A DNA stretch of 64,000 nt from Saliphagus infecundisoli (GCF_020177375.1 NZ_JAIWHV010000009.1:42736-106735); one strand, 5' to 3'. Shown: positions 52,939-63,259, counted from the first letter of the stretch. Notes: generated by a model from the letters alone, not told the origin. A program made the numbers and translations.

Positions 52939-53023
52939 TGTCCCGATGCGGACGACCCGTTGGAGTCCGGTCCGAACGGTGTATCGTCCCACTTATGCGG
53001 TTCCGTCGTCGTTTCCCGAACGA

Positions 53024-53848
53024 ATGTCGTGGCGCGAACTCCTGATCACGGTCCTCGCCGGCGCCCTCCAGGGGCTCCTTGAGTGGTTGCCCGTCTCGAG
53101 CCAGGGGAACCTCTCGATCTTCCTCTCGCTGGCCGGCGAGTCGCCCGAGGTCGCGGTGCAGCTCTCCCTGTTCTTGCAGCTGGGAACGACGCTGTCGGCG
53201 GCGGTCTACTACCGCGAGGACATCGGGCGGGCGATCGCCGACGCCCCCGGCTGGCGGCCCCGCGAGGCCTTCGAGGGAAACAACGCCGAGACGACGTTCG
53301 TCGTCGTCGCGACGGCGATGACCGGGCTCGTCGGGATCCCGATCTACGTCCTGCTGATGGACGTCGCCAGCGAGCTGACCGGCGGGGCGTTCGTCGCCGT
53401 CATCGGCGTCTTGCTCGTGATCACCGGCATCCTCCAGCAGACCTCCTCGGCGGTCGGGCTCGGTGACCGGGAGCTGCCGACGCTGCTCGACGCCGTCTTC
53501 GTCGGGGCGCTCCAGGGGTTCTCGATCCTGCCCGGAGTGTCCCGGTCGGGGACGACGACCAGCGGCCTGCTCTTCCGGGGGTACGACGGCCCCTCGGCGT
53601 TCCGGCTGTCCTTCCTGCTGTCGATTCCCGCCGGGATCGGTGCGGGCGTCCTCACCGCGGTTGACGCCGGGGGGCTTCCGGCGGTCGGGCCGACCGCGGC
53701 CGCCGGTGCGCTGGTCGCGAGCGTCGTCGTCGGCTACGCCGCGATCGACGCCTTGCTCCGGATCGTCGAACGGGTCCCGTTCTGGGCGATCTGTTATGGC
53801 CTCGGCGGGCTGGCGATCGTCGGCGGCGGGCTCGCGACGCTGGTGTAG
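53024..53848 (+). CDS. uppP: Undecaprenyl-diphosphatase-like (UppP/BacA)
   Basis: The 274-residue membrane enzyme recycles polyprenyl diphosphate carriers to the monophosphate. BacA motifs: LQGLLEWLPVSSQGNLSIFL (residues about 15-34, normally GLTEFLPVSSTGH, here with SQGN) and LPGVSRSGTTTSGLLF (about 172-187). In archaea it would act on dolichyl or polyprenyl carriers released by glycan assembly, matching the neighbouring locus. ATG 53024 gives the family start; the longer frame from 52946 is doubtful. Confidence 0.9.
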   Translation: MSWRELLITVLAGALQGLLEWLPVSSQGNLSIFLSLAGESPEVAVQLSLFLQLGTTLSAAVYYREDIGRAIADAPGWRPREAFEGNNAETTFVVVATAMTGLVGIPIYVLLMDVASELTGGAFVAVIGVLLVITGILQQTSSAVGLGDRELPTLLDAVFVGALQGFSILPGVSRSGTTTSGLLFRGYDGPSAFRLSFLLSIPAGIGAGVLTAVDAGGLPAVGPTAAAGALVASVVVGYAAIDALLRIVERVPFWAICYGLGGLAIVGGGLATLV

Positions 53849-53975
53849 GGGACACCTGATACCGCGATCCTCCCGTTCCCGTCTTCCGGTTTCACTCCCG
53901 ACGTCGGAGGATTTCGGAGTGAATACGTCAACCGCTCTGTCCATTATTCCACGTCGGGATCCGTATTTTCAAAGC

Positions 53976-53983
53976 GTTTATGG
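53976..53983 (+). promoter_or_regulatory. TATA-like box of the glycan operon at 54007
   Basis: GTTTATGG lies 24-31 bp before the ATG at 54007. Confidence 0.42.
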
Positions 53984-54006
53984 TAGCCGAGGTGTCCTGT
54001 TAAGCT

Positions 54007-55488
54007 ATGCTAACCGGGTGGCGATACCGCGTCGTCGGGGCAGGCGGGGTGGTAGCCCTAGTCGCGGCCGCGGTCCTCGTCGCCAACCACCCGGTCTCGC
54101 AGTCGGTATTCACGACCTACGTCCCCGTCTTCAACAGACTGGAACCCGAGGTCGTCAGCGGAGGGGCACTCGCCCTCGCGATCGTTCTTTCAATCGGAGT
54201 GATCGGCGGCAGCCTCCTGCCCCTGTACAAGCCTCGTCCCCAGCGTATCCTCGATACGGTCTTTCTCACCCACAAGCGCCTCCTCGTCGGCGGGTTCGCT
54301 CTTGCGACGCTCGGTTACTACAACTGGACCTACCGGATTCCGCGGGCGACGCTCACGATGGCCGTTGCCCTCCTCTTCGTCGTACTTCCCCTCTGGTTCG
54401 TCTGGATCCGCCACGGAACCGGCAGGGAAGACGGTCGGACCCTGATCGTCGGCGACGATATAGAACAGATCCGGCGGATCGCGCCCGACGTCGACGCCTC
54501 CGTCATTGGCTATCTCTGCCCGACCGTCGTCAGTAGCGTCCCGAAAGACGACCCGGCGGAAGCCGTCGCCGTCGCCGACGGTGGCGGCACGGTCGGCGAC
54601 TGGCAGGGGATCGAGCGGGTTGGAAGCCACGGCAGGGAACGGATCGAGACGATCAACCGGCTGGGTGGGCTCTCCCGGCTCGAGGACGTCATCGTCGACT
54701 GTAACATCGACACGGTCGTTCTCGCCTTCAGCGAGGCCGATCGTGCGGAGTTCTTCGGCGCGCTCGAGGTGCTCCACGAACACGGCGTCAACGCGAAGGT
54801 GCACCGATCGTACGCCGACAGCGTTCTGATCTCGGAGGGCGGTGCCGGCGACCTCGTCAACGTCGACATCGAGCCGTGGGATCCGTTGGATCACGTCTGG
54901 AAGCGGGCGTTCGACGTCCTGTTCGCTGTCTCGACTCTCACCATGCTCGTTCCGATGATCGCTGTGATATCGGCCGCGATCAAGCTTGAGGACGGTGGGT
55001 CGGTACTGTACCGTCAGGAACGGACCGCCGTGTTCGGCGAGTCGTTCCCCGTCTACAAGTTCCGGAGCATGATCGAGAACGTCGAGGACGAAACCGGCGC
55101 GAAGATCAGCGAGGAGGACGCCGGCGACGTAGACCCTCGCGTCACGCGGGTCGGACGGATCCTTCGGCAAACCCATCTGGACGAAATTCCCCAGCTGTGG
55201 TCGATCCTCGCCGGCGACATGAGCGTCGTCGGCCCCCGGCCGGAGCGCCCCGAATTCGACACGCGGATCCAGCGTGAAGGGATCGACTGGAGCAAGCGCT
55301 GGTTCGTAAAGCCCGGTCTGACCGGCCTCGCTCAGATCAACGACGTGACCGGCCACGAACCCGCAAAGAAACTTCGATACGACCTCGACTACGTCCGCCG
55401 TCAGTCGTTCTGGTTCGATATGCAGATCGTTCTCCGGCAAATCTGGAAAGTATTATCCGACCTCGTTCGATACGGTTCCGATGAATGA
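54007..55488 (+). CDS. Polyprenyl-phosphate sugar-1-phosphate transferase (WbaP/WcaJ-like)
   Basis: The 493-residue enzyme starts glycan assembly by transferring a sugar phosphate onto a lipid carrier. It has four to five N-terminal helices, a middle nucleotide-binding-like domain ([20 protein letters not shown]) and the C-terminal catalytic domain [63 protein letters not shown], as in the bacterial-sugar-transferase family. It overlaps the epimerase gene by 4 bp. The sugar is not evident. Confidence 0.93.
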   Translation: MLTGWRYRVVGAGGVVALVAAAVLVANHPVSQSVFTTYVPVFNRLEPEVVSGGALALAIVLSIGVIGGSLLPLYKPRPQRILDTVFLTHKRLLVGGFALATLGYYNWTYRIPRATLTMAVALLFVVLPLWFVWIRHGTGREDGRTLIVGDDIEQIRRIAPDVDASVIGYLCPTVVSSVPKDDPAEAVAVADGGGTVGDWQGIERVGSHGRERIETINRLGGLSRLEDVIVDCNIDTVVLAFSEADRAEFFGALEVLHEHGVNAKVHRSYADSVLISEGGAGDLVNVDIEPWDPLDHVWKRAFDVLFAVSTLTMLVPMIAVISAAIKLEDGGSVLYRQERTAVFGESFPVYKFRSMIENVEDETGAKISEEDAGDVDPRVTRVGRILRQTHLDEIPQLWSILAGDMSVVGPRPERPEFDTRIQREGIDWSKRWFVKPGLTGLAQINDVTGHEPAKKLRYDLDYVRRQSFWFDMQIVLRQIWKVLSDLVRYGSDE

Positions 55489-56444
55489 GTATCGAAGACG
55501 ATTATGTTCCCGTTTCCGGGAACCGAATCCTCGTAACTGGCGGTGCCGGGTTCATCGGGAGCAACATCGTCGACGCTCTCGTCCCGGACAACGACGTTCG
55601 CGTTCTCGACGATCTCTCGGGCGGGTCCCGATCGAACGTTCCTGACGAAGCCACCTTCTTCGAGGGCGATATCAGAAACGACGACGATCTCGAACGGGCG
55701 ACCGACGGCGTCGACATCGTCTTCCATCAAGCGGCGTTGGTCGACGTCGACGAGTCCATGCGCCGCCCCGAACCGACCCACGACATCAACCTCAACGGGA
55801 CGGTCAAGGTCCTCGAGCACGCACGCCGGGAATCGGCGCGCGTCGTGTTCGCCTCGAGCGCGGCCGTCTACGGACATCCCGCTTCGGTGCCGATCGCCGA
55901 GGACTCGTCCACCGATCCGCTCTCGCCGTACGGACTCTCGAAGCTCGCGGCCGAGCAGTACGTCCGGCTCTATGGCGAGCTGTACGACCTGTCTACCGTC
56001 TCCCTTCGCTATTTCAACGTCTACGGTCCGGGACAGCTCGGCGGCGACTACAGCGCCGTCATCAGTACGTTCGTCGAACAGGCGATGAACGGAGCGCCCA
56101 TCACGGTCGAGGGGGACGGCGCCCAGACCCGCGACTTCGTTCACATCGACGACATCGTTCGAGCGAACGTCTTGGCGGCGGGTTCGGAGGCGTCCGGCGT
56201 CTTCAACGTCGGAACCGGCGAGAGCGTTTCGATCCTCGAGCTGGCGGAGATCGTTCGCGACGCTGCCGACTCGGAGTCGGAGATCGTCCACACCGACGCC
56301 CGTTCCGGGGATATCGACCGGAGTCGTGCCGACATCTCCGCGCTCGAGTCACAGCTCGGATACGAGCCGACCGTCCCGCTTGCGAACGGCCTCGAACGGG
56401 TGGTCGACTCGCGGTCGGAGACGCCCCTCCCGGAGGACCGGTAG
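55485..56444 (+). CDS. NAD-dependent epimerase/dehydratase (extended SDR)
   Basis: The 319-residue enzyme has the Rossmann motif GGAGFIGSN (about residues 19-27), catalytic YGLSK with S-S upstream (VVFASSAAVYG), and SVSLRYFNVYGPGQ typical of UDP-glucose/GlcNAc 4-epimerase-like enzymes. It probably makes a nucleotide sugar for the glycan. Overlaps the gene before it (ATGA) and is directly followed by the GT4 gene. Confidence 0.93.
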   Translation: MSIEDDYVPVSGNRILVTGGAGFIGSNIVDALVPDNDVRVLDDLSGGSRSNVPDEATFFEGDIRNDDDLERATDGVDIVFHQAALVDVDESMRRPEPTHDINLNGTVKVLEHARRESARVVFASSAAVYGHPASVPIAEDSSTDPLSPYGLSKLAAEQYVRLYGELYDLSTVSLRYFNVYGPGQLGGDYSAVISTFVEQAMNGAPITVEGDGAQTRDFVHIDDIVRANVLAAGSEASGVFNVGTGESVSILELAEIVRDAADSESEIVHTDARSGDIDRSRADISALESQLGYEPTVPLANGLERVVDSRSETPLPEDR

Positions 56445-57554
56445 ATGCGAATCCTGCGGGTCGCACAGAAACTGTATCCCGACGTCAATGGCGGGGGGGC
56501 GTATCACGCCCACGCGATGAGCCGCGACCAGGCGGAGATGGGCCACGACGTCACCGTGATAACGGTTCGAAACGATCCGGAGTTACCGGCCAGAGAAGAG
56601 CGCGAGGGGTACACCGTGTTGCGATACGATCCGACCGTTTCGGCGCTGGGCAACGATATCAGTCTCGGCGTCGCCAAGTATCTCGCGTCGGTCGCGGAGT
56701 TCGACGTGATGCATGCCCACTCGCACCTCTACTTCTCGACGAACCTGGCGGCGCTTCGCCGGCGAGTCGGCGGGCCGCCTCTGGCCATCACGAACCACGG
56801 GCTCTACAGTCAGAACGTGTCGAAACCGATATTCGACGTCTATCTCCGGACGGTCGGCCGGTGGACGTTCAATCGGGCCGATGTCGTCTTCTGTTATACC
56901 GAAACGGATCGCGAGCGCGTGCGGGACCTCGGCGTGTCGAGTCGGATCTCGGTCGTTCCGAACGGGATCGACACCGAACGGTTCACCTCCGAGGGGCGCG
57001 AGCACGGATCGGTTGCGGGTGACGACCCGTCCGTCCTGTTCGTCGGTCGGTTAGTCGAGGGAAAACGGCCGTTAGTCGCCCTCGAGACGTTCGCGGTGGT
57101 TCGCGAGGAGTATCCCGACGCGCGGTTGTACGTCTGCGGAGAGGGGCCCAAGCGGGAGGAAATCGAGGCTCGAGCCGCCGATCTGGGTATCGCCGATGCC
57201 GTCACCTTTCTGGGACAGGTTCCCTACGAGGATATGCCGGCAGTGTATCGTGGTGTGGACGCGCTGGTGTTGCCGAGTCAAATGGAGGGCGTCCCTCGAA
57301 CGATCATGGAGGCACTCTCGGCCGGGGTGCAGGTCGTGAGCTCGGATCTTCCCCAGATCCGGTCAGCGTTCGGTGATTCGGTGGCATATGCCTCCGAGGG
57401 TGAGGTGGCGGTGTTCGGGGATCAGCTACTCAATACGTTGAACGAGTCGCCAAACCCATCATTGCACGACGAATTCGGTTGGCAGCAGACGGTCGAGGAG
57501 ACGACGCGGGTACTGGAACGCTTAACTAAGGCCGCTCATCCCGACACATCGTAA
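56445..57554 (+). CDS. GT4-family glycosyltransferase
   Basis: The 369-residue GT-B enzyme has an N-terminal MRILRVAQKLYPDVNGGGAY, typical of GT4, and the C-terminal nucleotide-sugar site VLFVGRLVEGKRPLVALETF and LPSQMEGVPRTIMEALSAGV (E-x7-E motif). It starts at the base after the epimerase stop codon. It adds a sugar to the growing lipid-linked glycan; specificity unknown. Confidence 0.94.
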   Translation: MRILRVAQKLYPDVNGGGAYHAHAMSRDQAEMGHDVTVITVRNDPELPAREEREGYTVLRYDPTVSALGNDISLGVAKYLASVAEFDVMHAHSHLYFSTNLAALRRRVGGPPLAITNHGLYSQNVSKPIFDVYLRTVGRWTFNRADVVFCYTETDRERVRDLGVSSRISVVPNGIDTERFTSEGREHGSVAGDDPSVLFVGRLVEGKRPLVALETFAVVREEYPDARLYVCGEGPKREEIEARAADLGIADAVTFLGQVPYEDMPAVYRGVDALVLPSQMEGVPRTIMEALSAGVQVVSSDLPQIRSAFGDSVAYASEGEVAVFGDQLLNTLNESPNPSLHDEFGWQQTVEETTRVLERLTKAAHPDTS

Positions 57555-58202
57555 CGCAGCAGGTTTTCGACCCAGTCGCCAGTGATTTGAGTTCCAGTGC
57601 AAGCAAGCCGAGGTGTTTTTGAAAGTGATGTTTTGAGACGCCTCCAAACTTCGCCAATCACTGGCGAAGGAAGCTGTGGCGGTTCTCTCACACGGATCTG
57701 TGTGGACAACCCCGATCACGGACGTGCCGGAACGGGTGACGGCCGAAAGGTCGTCCATCCCTCCACCCCCTCGATGTCGTTGTAAACTGTGTAATCGTCG
57801 GTACAGAGAATGGCGCTACCGTTGCTGTACTCGGCGATATAATCGCTTACGCCTTGGATTGTATGGGTGAAATTAAGGACGGCTTCGTGATTGCAGTCAA
57901 GATCCCAAGCGATCTGAGTGGTCGGTTCAGTCCACATCTCCGTGACGATATAGCATACTTTTCGAGTCCGAAGCGATGCTGACCGAAGGTCGTGTCCGTG
58001 AGCTCGTTGAAATATTTTCGCCCACTCCTCCCATTAGTACTGCTGGCGTCCGTGTGGTCGTTCCTCGGTTGACCGGCGGCGTCATCTCCGCAATGGACAC
58101 ACGTCTCCGTCTCGCTCGATTCGCCAAGACGGAAACGCTCGAAGCATCGCTCACGCGATGGGGTGAGAAGATCTGTGCCGATTCCTCCTCATCATTGGTC
58201 AC
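57540..58202 (-). pseudogene. Dead IS1595-type (ISH4-like) transposase
   Basis: Read on the minus strand in changing frames. A zinc ribbon CVHCGDD and KYFNELTDTTFGQHRFG come first (about 58090-57960), then YIVTEMWTEPTTQIAWDLD, FTHTIQGVSDYIAEYSNGSA, CTDDYTVYNDIEGVEG, then ENRHSFLRQ, an in-frame TGA where Trp is expected, LAKFGGVSKHHFQKHLGL, LALELKSLATGSKTCCV. This is the IS1595 layout, with frameshifts and probable deletions. It overlaps the last bases of the GT4 gene. Confidence 0.68.
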
Positions 58203-58256
58203 TCCCGGTTCTCTAGCAGAATTGATGGTACGATCTAATGAGAGGAGTGAGCGAAT

Positions 58257-58263
58257 TATTTAA
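58257..58263 (+). promoter_or_regulatory. TATA-like box of the gene at 58288
   Basis: TATTTAA lies 25-31 bp before the ATG at 58288. Confidence 0.45.
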
Positions 58264-58287
58264 CCCTACTATAGATCAGGATAACAT

Positions 58288-59271
58288 ATGGTCAAACACG
58301 CCGACCGAGTCAAGAAAGGGATTAGAAACCCACACCGAGCCGCCGAGTTCGTCACGAATCGACTCGGTATTTGGGCTTCCTCGCGCGGGTATCTCGGTAC
58401 ACACGTCCTCGAGCGAGAGTGGGACGTGCTTGTGCTGCTCGACACCTGTCGAGTCGATGCACTTCGGCAGGTCGCTCCCGAATACGATTTTCTCGACAAC
58501 ATAGGACGGCTACGGTCGGTTGGCGCGACATCGTCCGAGTGGATCGGTGCAACCTTCGATCAAGCGTGGGCGGACGAGCTACAGAACACTGCGTATCTCG
58601 CCTGTAATGGCTACGCCGATTTCATCCTCGAATGTGGTGGCGACCCCGAGAGGTTCATTGGTCCGGCCCCACCTGCGTATTTCGAGCAGGGTGATTGGAA
58701 CTTCGCTAGAGCGGCTGACCTCGGTCGACTCGAGCACATCTGGCGGTATGAACACGGGGACGACGAAAGCCAGTTGGGTCATGACGAGGGACATGCCCCA
58801 CCTCGTTTTGTGACTGACCGTGCGATTGCGGTCGGGCGGGAGTTCGATTTTGAACGGCTAATTCTCCACTATTCGCAACCACATAGTCCCTATGTGGCGA
58901 ATGCGATCGAAGAGAACCGGGAACTATACGACTACGAGCGAGAGCCCTTCGACTATCTCGAATCAGGCGGCGACCGTAAGCGGGTCCTTGAAGCATACCT
59001 TGACGATCTCCGATACGTGCTTGATGAGATAGCTCTCCTCTTGGATAATATCGATGGCGAGGTCGTGATCTCGGCAGATCACGGCGAGTCATTCGGCGAA
59101 TATGGCGTGTATGGGCACCCGGCAGGAAGCCTCCATCCTCAGATTCGGAACGTTCCATGGGCGAAAACGTCAGCAATCGATACTGGTGATTACACCCCGA
59201 AGTTTGACCCGGAGCATACCTCTGAGCGCGATGTTGATGAAACACTGCGGGCACTCGGGTATGCTGAATAA
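58288..59271 (+). CDS. Sulfatase/alkaline-phosphatase-superfamily protein of the glycan locus
   Basis: The 327-residue protein has VLVLLDTCRVDALRQVAPEY (residues about 46-65, metal site) and VVISADHGESFGEYGVYGHP (about 254-273), the typical pattern of haloarchaeal sulfatase-like proteins in surface-glycan loci. The classical C-x-P-x-R is absent; LDTCR is its nearest Cys context. It may be a phospho- or sulfo-transferase/hydrolase acting on glycans rather than an ordinary sulfatase. Codon use is less G+C-rich than the genes upstream. Confidence 0.82.
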   Translation: MVKHADRVKKGIRNPHRAAEFVTNRLGIWASSRGYLGTHVLEREWDVLVLLDTCRVDALRQVAPEYDFLDNIGRLRSVGATSSEWIGATFDQAWADELQNTAYLACNGYADFILECGGDPERFIGPAPPAYFEQGDWNFARAADLGRLEHIWRYEHGDDESQLGHDEGHAPPRFVTDRAIAVGREFDFERLILHYSQPHSPYVANAIEENRELYDYEREPFDYLESGGDRKRVLEAYLDDLRYVLDEIALLLDNIDGEVVISADHGESFGEYGVYGHPAGSLHPQIRNVPWAKTSAIDTGDYTPKFDPEHTSERDVDETLRALGYAE

Positions 59272-59610
59272 GCGCGTGACCGTATCCGTCGTGGGAGAAT
59301 AGTTTCGGGAGGACTACTCTGGGTCGCATCGATCGGAAACGAGCCGCCGGACAACCGCCACGATTCCCTGATTCAATCCATCCAGGATCACCAACGAGAG
59401 CGACATCGGCCCGCGAACGGTCTGCTGAGGTAACTTCCGGTGAAGCGAATCGAGGAGGCCACGAGAGCGTGGCCCACCGGACGCACATCGACGCCCTGAC
59501 GATGCACCCGGATGGTTGGACCGAGGTCGATAAGTTCTGACCCGCAGCAAACGACAACATCACAGCGGGAAGTCTGAAAGCAAGTGTCTCAAAAGTCGAG
59601 GGAAACCGCG
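59272..59610. other. Intergenic tract with possible gene remnant
   Basis: Minus-strand reading at about 59420-59314 gives SLSLVILDGLNQGIVAVVRR and a short tail, which could be the end of a lost gene, but no family or start is visible. The rest shows nothing. Confidence 0.3.
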
Positions 59611-61128
59611 TTATCGGCTGCCGGCGTTCCCGACGGAGACGACCATCCCCATCAGAAGCCAGAACACCGCATTGCCGACGTATGACGGCCACATCAGGTT
59701 GAGCATCGAGAGCGCCCCGAACCCGATGGCTGCCCACAGTGCGACCAACATCACGAACGGGCGACTCTCCGGACCGCTCAATGCCCGCTCACAGTGATGG
59801 ACGACTGATAGGATTAGGGCCATGAACAGGGCCAAGCCGACGAAGCCGGTAGCCGACAGAAACTCGTATGCAGTGTTATGGACTGCATCGGCGTGTGTGA
59901 TCGTATCGAGTGAGGGAGCAATGAGTTCGTAGTTTGCGCCGCCGACCCCGAATATCGGATATTCTTTTCCGAGATTGATGGCTGCCTGGTAGGAGTCTAA
60001 CCGTGTCTCGAGATTGTCCGCCGACACTGGGATAGGGTCGATAATAGTCCGGACACCCAGGATCAAAGTTGCCCCGAACGTCATGATCCCGGTGGCGACG
60101 ACGGTTCCAAGAGCGGCCCGCCGGTATCGGGCAGTTGTCCGCGCGTTGATCGGGACTCGTCTCCATGCGAGCGCGATGCCCGAGGCGATCGTAAGGAAAG
60201 GGATCGCGATGAACACCGTGTCGCTCCAAGTGAGGATCATCGGAGTGGTCACAACGGGGATTGCGATGGCCGCGAGGACACGCTGCCACAACTCGCCTCG
60301 AATGAGGTAATAATAGGCTGTGACGAGCGCAAGGAATCCAATAAGGACGAACGCCACCCGGTTATCGGTCCAGCCAGCGATCGGATAACCACTCTCGAAC
60401 GTCCACCCCAAGAGATCCACAGTAGGGGTGTCCTCGATGTCGAATTTTGTTGCCGTGTCGAACGAGCCAAGTCCCTCAGGGCCGACGATGACCGACTGGA
60501 CGATTGCGACCGGGGCGTGGATCACGGCTGCAATCGCGACCGAGACGACCCCAACTCGAAGTGGGATGAGCGTCGCAAGGAGCAAGCCCACGCCGAAATA
60601 GAGAATCCAGCGGGCTTGGTTGACCGCAAACAGGGCAGCCGTCCGTGAGGATGGGCCAGCACCGAACACCGCCGCCAGGCCAGTCCACGCTACCCAAACG
60701 CACATGAGAGCGACGACGAGGCGGCCACCTGGATTCGGAAGGCGATCACGGTAGACCCAGTAACTTACGAGGAGGACGACGACCGCGGCAAACGGATCGG
60801 CCAGTTGGAGTCGGAGGTTTGCACGTGCCGTCTCAGCATAGAGGAGCGGAAGCGAGAGCGCACAGGTGGACATTGCGATCACCCCAGCAAAGACACCCCC
60901 AATCGGACGGTCGAGTGCGACAATAGCGACGAGATAGGCAGCGACGACAGCGAACGCGAGGGGGACAGGAGGCAAGCCGGCACCAACGGCGAGCAGCGGG
61001 ACGACCCAAACGAACGCGACCAGCAATGCAGCCGATAAGGCCGGGATCTCCCACGGGCTTCGAGAGAGCCCCCCGCTATTGAGGTGTGCCGTCACCCACC
61101 CGACCGGATCAGCCACGAACTGATTCAC
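59611..61128 (-). CDS. O-antigen ligase/polymerase-like membrane protein
   Basis: The 505-residue protein has about 12 helices with an outer loop, and the WaaL/Wzy-type motifs VNQARWILYFGVGLLLATLI, FGVGGANYELIAPSLDTITH and AVHNTAYEFLSATGFVGLAL (the HN-x-Y/F context). It is related in layout to the gene at 51481 but diverged. A minus-strand TATA-like box (61151-61159) lies 23-31 bp before its start. It faces the flippase gene, with a transposase remnant between. Confidence 0.86.
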   Translation of the reverse strand: MNQFVADPVGWVTAHLNSGGLSRSPWEIPALSAALLVAFVWVVPLLAVGAGLPPVPLAFAVVAAYLVAIVALDRPIGGVFAGVIAMSTCALSLPLLYAETARANLRLQLADPFAAVVVLLVSYWVYRDRLPNPGGRLVVALMCVWVAWTGLAAVFGAGPSSRTAALFAVNQARWILYFGVGLLLATLIPLRVGVVSVAIAAVIHAPVAIVQSVIVGPEGLGSFDTATKFDIEDTPTVDLLGWTFESGYPIAGWTDNRVAFVLIGFLALVTAYYYLIRGELWQRVLAAIAIPVVTTPMILTWSDTVFIAIPFLTIASGIALAWRRVPINARTTARYRRAALGTVVATGIMTFGATLILGVRTIIDPIPVSADNLETRLDSYQAAINLGKEYPIFGVGGANYELIAPSLDTITHADAVHNTAYEFLSATGFVGLALFMALILSVVHHCERALSGPESRPFVMLVALWAAIGFGALSMLNLMWPSYVGNAVFWLLMGMVVSVGNAGSR

Positions 61129-61150
61129 ACGCTGTATTAGCCTTTCCGTG

Positions 61151-61159
61151 TAATATCTA
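61151..61159 (-). promoter_or_regulatory. TATA-like box of the polymerase-like gene
   Basis: On the minus strand TAGATATTA lies 23-31 bp before the ATG at 61128. Confidence 0.4.
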
Positions 61160-61173
61160 TACCGGAGGCATTG

Positions 61174-61400
61174 TTAAATTGCACTATCTGACTTAGCGTG
61201 TTTAACCGGTGATTCGTTGTCGAGTGCTTGATAACTGTGGAAGTGGTTGCAGTAGGAAGTATAGGAAGTAAGACAGTACTCGGCGCTGGTCTGATAGGGT
61301 CGGAGACGACGAGTTACCGTTCGGCCGCAGCGCCGTATTGCGACCGACGGTGCACTGACTCGTCTCCGTCCCTATGACTGCTGCTCCACGTTTCGTAGAA
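61174..61400 (-). pseudogene. Transposase C-terminal remnant
   Basis: On the minus strand one frame reads RLRPYQTSAEYCLTSYTSYC, NHFHSYQALDNESPVKHAKS, then DSAI and stop at 61174. The FHSYQALDNESP part recalls the end of integrase-like transposases (HxPHQALxxxTP). No start and no catalytic part remain. The 412-bp gap between the divergent genes holds nothing else recognisable. Confidence 0.38.
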
Positions 61401-61540
61401 TTCCCGATCTGCATTTGGAACGTCTGTCGGATCCAGATCAATGATGAATTAGTACATTTGTGTTGGGTGTGGGTGACAATACCATAAAATTCCGTTCGGA
61501 TGGAAACACTCATACGGGAATCGGGACGAATCCGAGTCGA

Positions 61541-63040
61541 ATGGCTGATGAATCCGAGTCGGGAGTGCCCGCGGCACTTCGGTCGGTCGCGCGTGGTGCA
61601 GGGGCGCAGGTCCTTGGGCTGGGCACTACTCGGGTCCTTGGATTCATCACTACGTTTTTATTGACGAGTAGTCTCGGGGCGAGTCTTTACGGCATCTTCT
61701 CATTCGGAAAAACACTGATTTCGATAGCGGGAACCATCACCAACCTCGGAACGGACCAGTCGATAGTTCGATTCGTTCCGGACTACGACGACCGCACATC
61801 CCGGAACCGCGTCATCGGCCTGGCCACCCTCACCTCGTTTGTCGGTAGCATTGTCGTTGGGGGAATACTGTTCTTCTCCGCCCCGCTGCTGACGAGGCTG
61901 ACGTTAGAAGAGCGGCTGCTTACGGACGTTTTGCGACTGTTCGCGTTCAGCCTTCCGTTCATGACGTTGACCGGGTGTATTGCGAGTGTCTTCCGGAGTC
62001 TGGAACTTCCGGGTTATCAGATCCTCTCCGAAAGCATCAGCCGTCAGGTGTTCCGGCTTATCACCGTCGGAATCGTCGTGCTCATTGGTGCCACGCTTGT
62101 CGGCGTCGTCGCAGCGGCGGTGGTCGCGTGGATTCTCACATTCCTCTTCGCGGTTGGACTGTTCGTTACTCAGACAGAGTTCCGCCCGGGACTCACAGGT
62201 TCCCAACCAGGAGTACGCGAGTTCTACAATTTCTCGATCCCGGTCACTCTGAGTGATAGCGGTCGATTGTTCCAGAACAAAGTCGATGTCCTGATGGTCG
62301 GGTTTTTCCTTTCCGGAAGCGCAGTTGGCATTTATAACCTTTCGAGGGTACTGACGCAATTACTCACCATCCCAGTCACCGGATTCAACACGATATACCC
62401 CCCGATTGCCGCCCGAATGTACGGCAATAACGAATCCGCAGATCTCGAAGCGTTGTTCACGCAGGTGACTCGGTGGTCGTTCACGATGTCGCTCCTTCCG
62501 GCGGTCGGGCTGTTCGTGTATTCGGACGAAGTGCTCGCGATCTTCGGTGAGGGATTCGACGCAGGAGGATTGGTACTGTCTCTGTACGTCGTCGGACAGT
62601 TTGTGAGCGCCGCGACTGGCCCTACCAGTTACACGTTGATGATGACTGACCATCAGTATTTCATGATGATCGATAGGTGGGGCGTCGGTGTAGCAAACGC
62701 TGTGCTCAACTACCTTCTTATCATTCGATTCGGTCTTATCGGTGCGGCGTTTGCCACTAGCACCGTGCTAATCTTGATAAGCGCTATCCGTGTCGTGACA
62801 ATTTGGTACATGGAAGGGTTGTTCCCTTACTCACTGAACTTTTTCAAACCTATAGCTGCTGGGCTTGCTTGTGGAGTTGTTCTGGTAGGATGGGAAGTTC
62901 TTTCGCCGCTCTCGGGCCTTGTGCTGTTGATTGTTGGTGGCATCACTGGCACGATAACATTTGCTCTCATCCTCATTGCGATTGGGATTGAACCCGAAGA
63001 TCGCGAGTTCTTCGCAGATATTGCTTCACGAATTAACTGA
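61541..63040 (+). CDS. Wzx-like flippase / polysaccharide biosynthesis membrane protein
   Basis: The 499-residue protein has about 13-14 helices and the MATE/MOP-type start SVARGAGAQVLGLGTTRVLG, then TTFLLTSSLGASLYGIFSFG. It would flip lipid-linked oligosaccharide to the outer face for the ligase-like proteins. FQNKVDVLMVGFFLSGSAVG is typical of the oligosaccharide flippase family. ATG 61541 gives the family start; the frame is open 81 bp further upstream. Confidence 0.92.
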   Translation: MADESESGVPAALRSVARGAGAQVLGLGTTRVLGFITTFLLTSSLGASLYGIFSFGKTLISIAGTITNLGTDQSIVRFVPDYDDRTSRNRVIGLATLTSFVGSIVVGGILFFSAPLLTRLTLEERLLTDVLRLFAFSLPFMTLTGCIASVFRSLELPGYQILSESISRQVFRLITVGIVVLIGATLVGVVAAAVVAWILTFLFAVGLFVTQTEFRPGLTGSQPGVREFYNFSIPVTLSDSGRLFQNKVDVLMVGFFLSGSAVGIYNLSRVLTQLLTIPVTGFNTIYPPIAARMYGNNESADLEALFTQVTRWSFTMSLLPAVGLFVYSDEVLAIFGEGFDAGGLVLSLYVVGQFVSAATGPTSYTLMMTDHQYFMMIDRWGVGVANAVLNYLLIIRFGLIGAAFATSTVLILISAIRVVTIWYMEGLFPYSLNFFKPIAAGLACGVVLVGWEVLSPLSGLVLLIVGGITGTITFALILIAIGIEPEDREFFADIASRIN

Positions 63041-63259
63041 TATAGCATGTCATAGAATGACTCTATGAAAATCCTGGTTTGAAGCCCCTGCCGCGTGAAT
63101 CTGGATAACAGGGGTTGGCAGAGACCGAGTGAGATGAAGTGCAACAAGCACGCTAGAATGACCGGTCCTAGCCCGTGAAAGGAAGAAGAACACTGTGCCA
63201 CAGAGCACGTATAGGTGCCTTTCCGATTCACGCGCGATCAGCCCCAACGGAGGCGTTTC

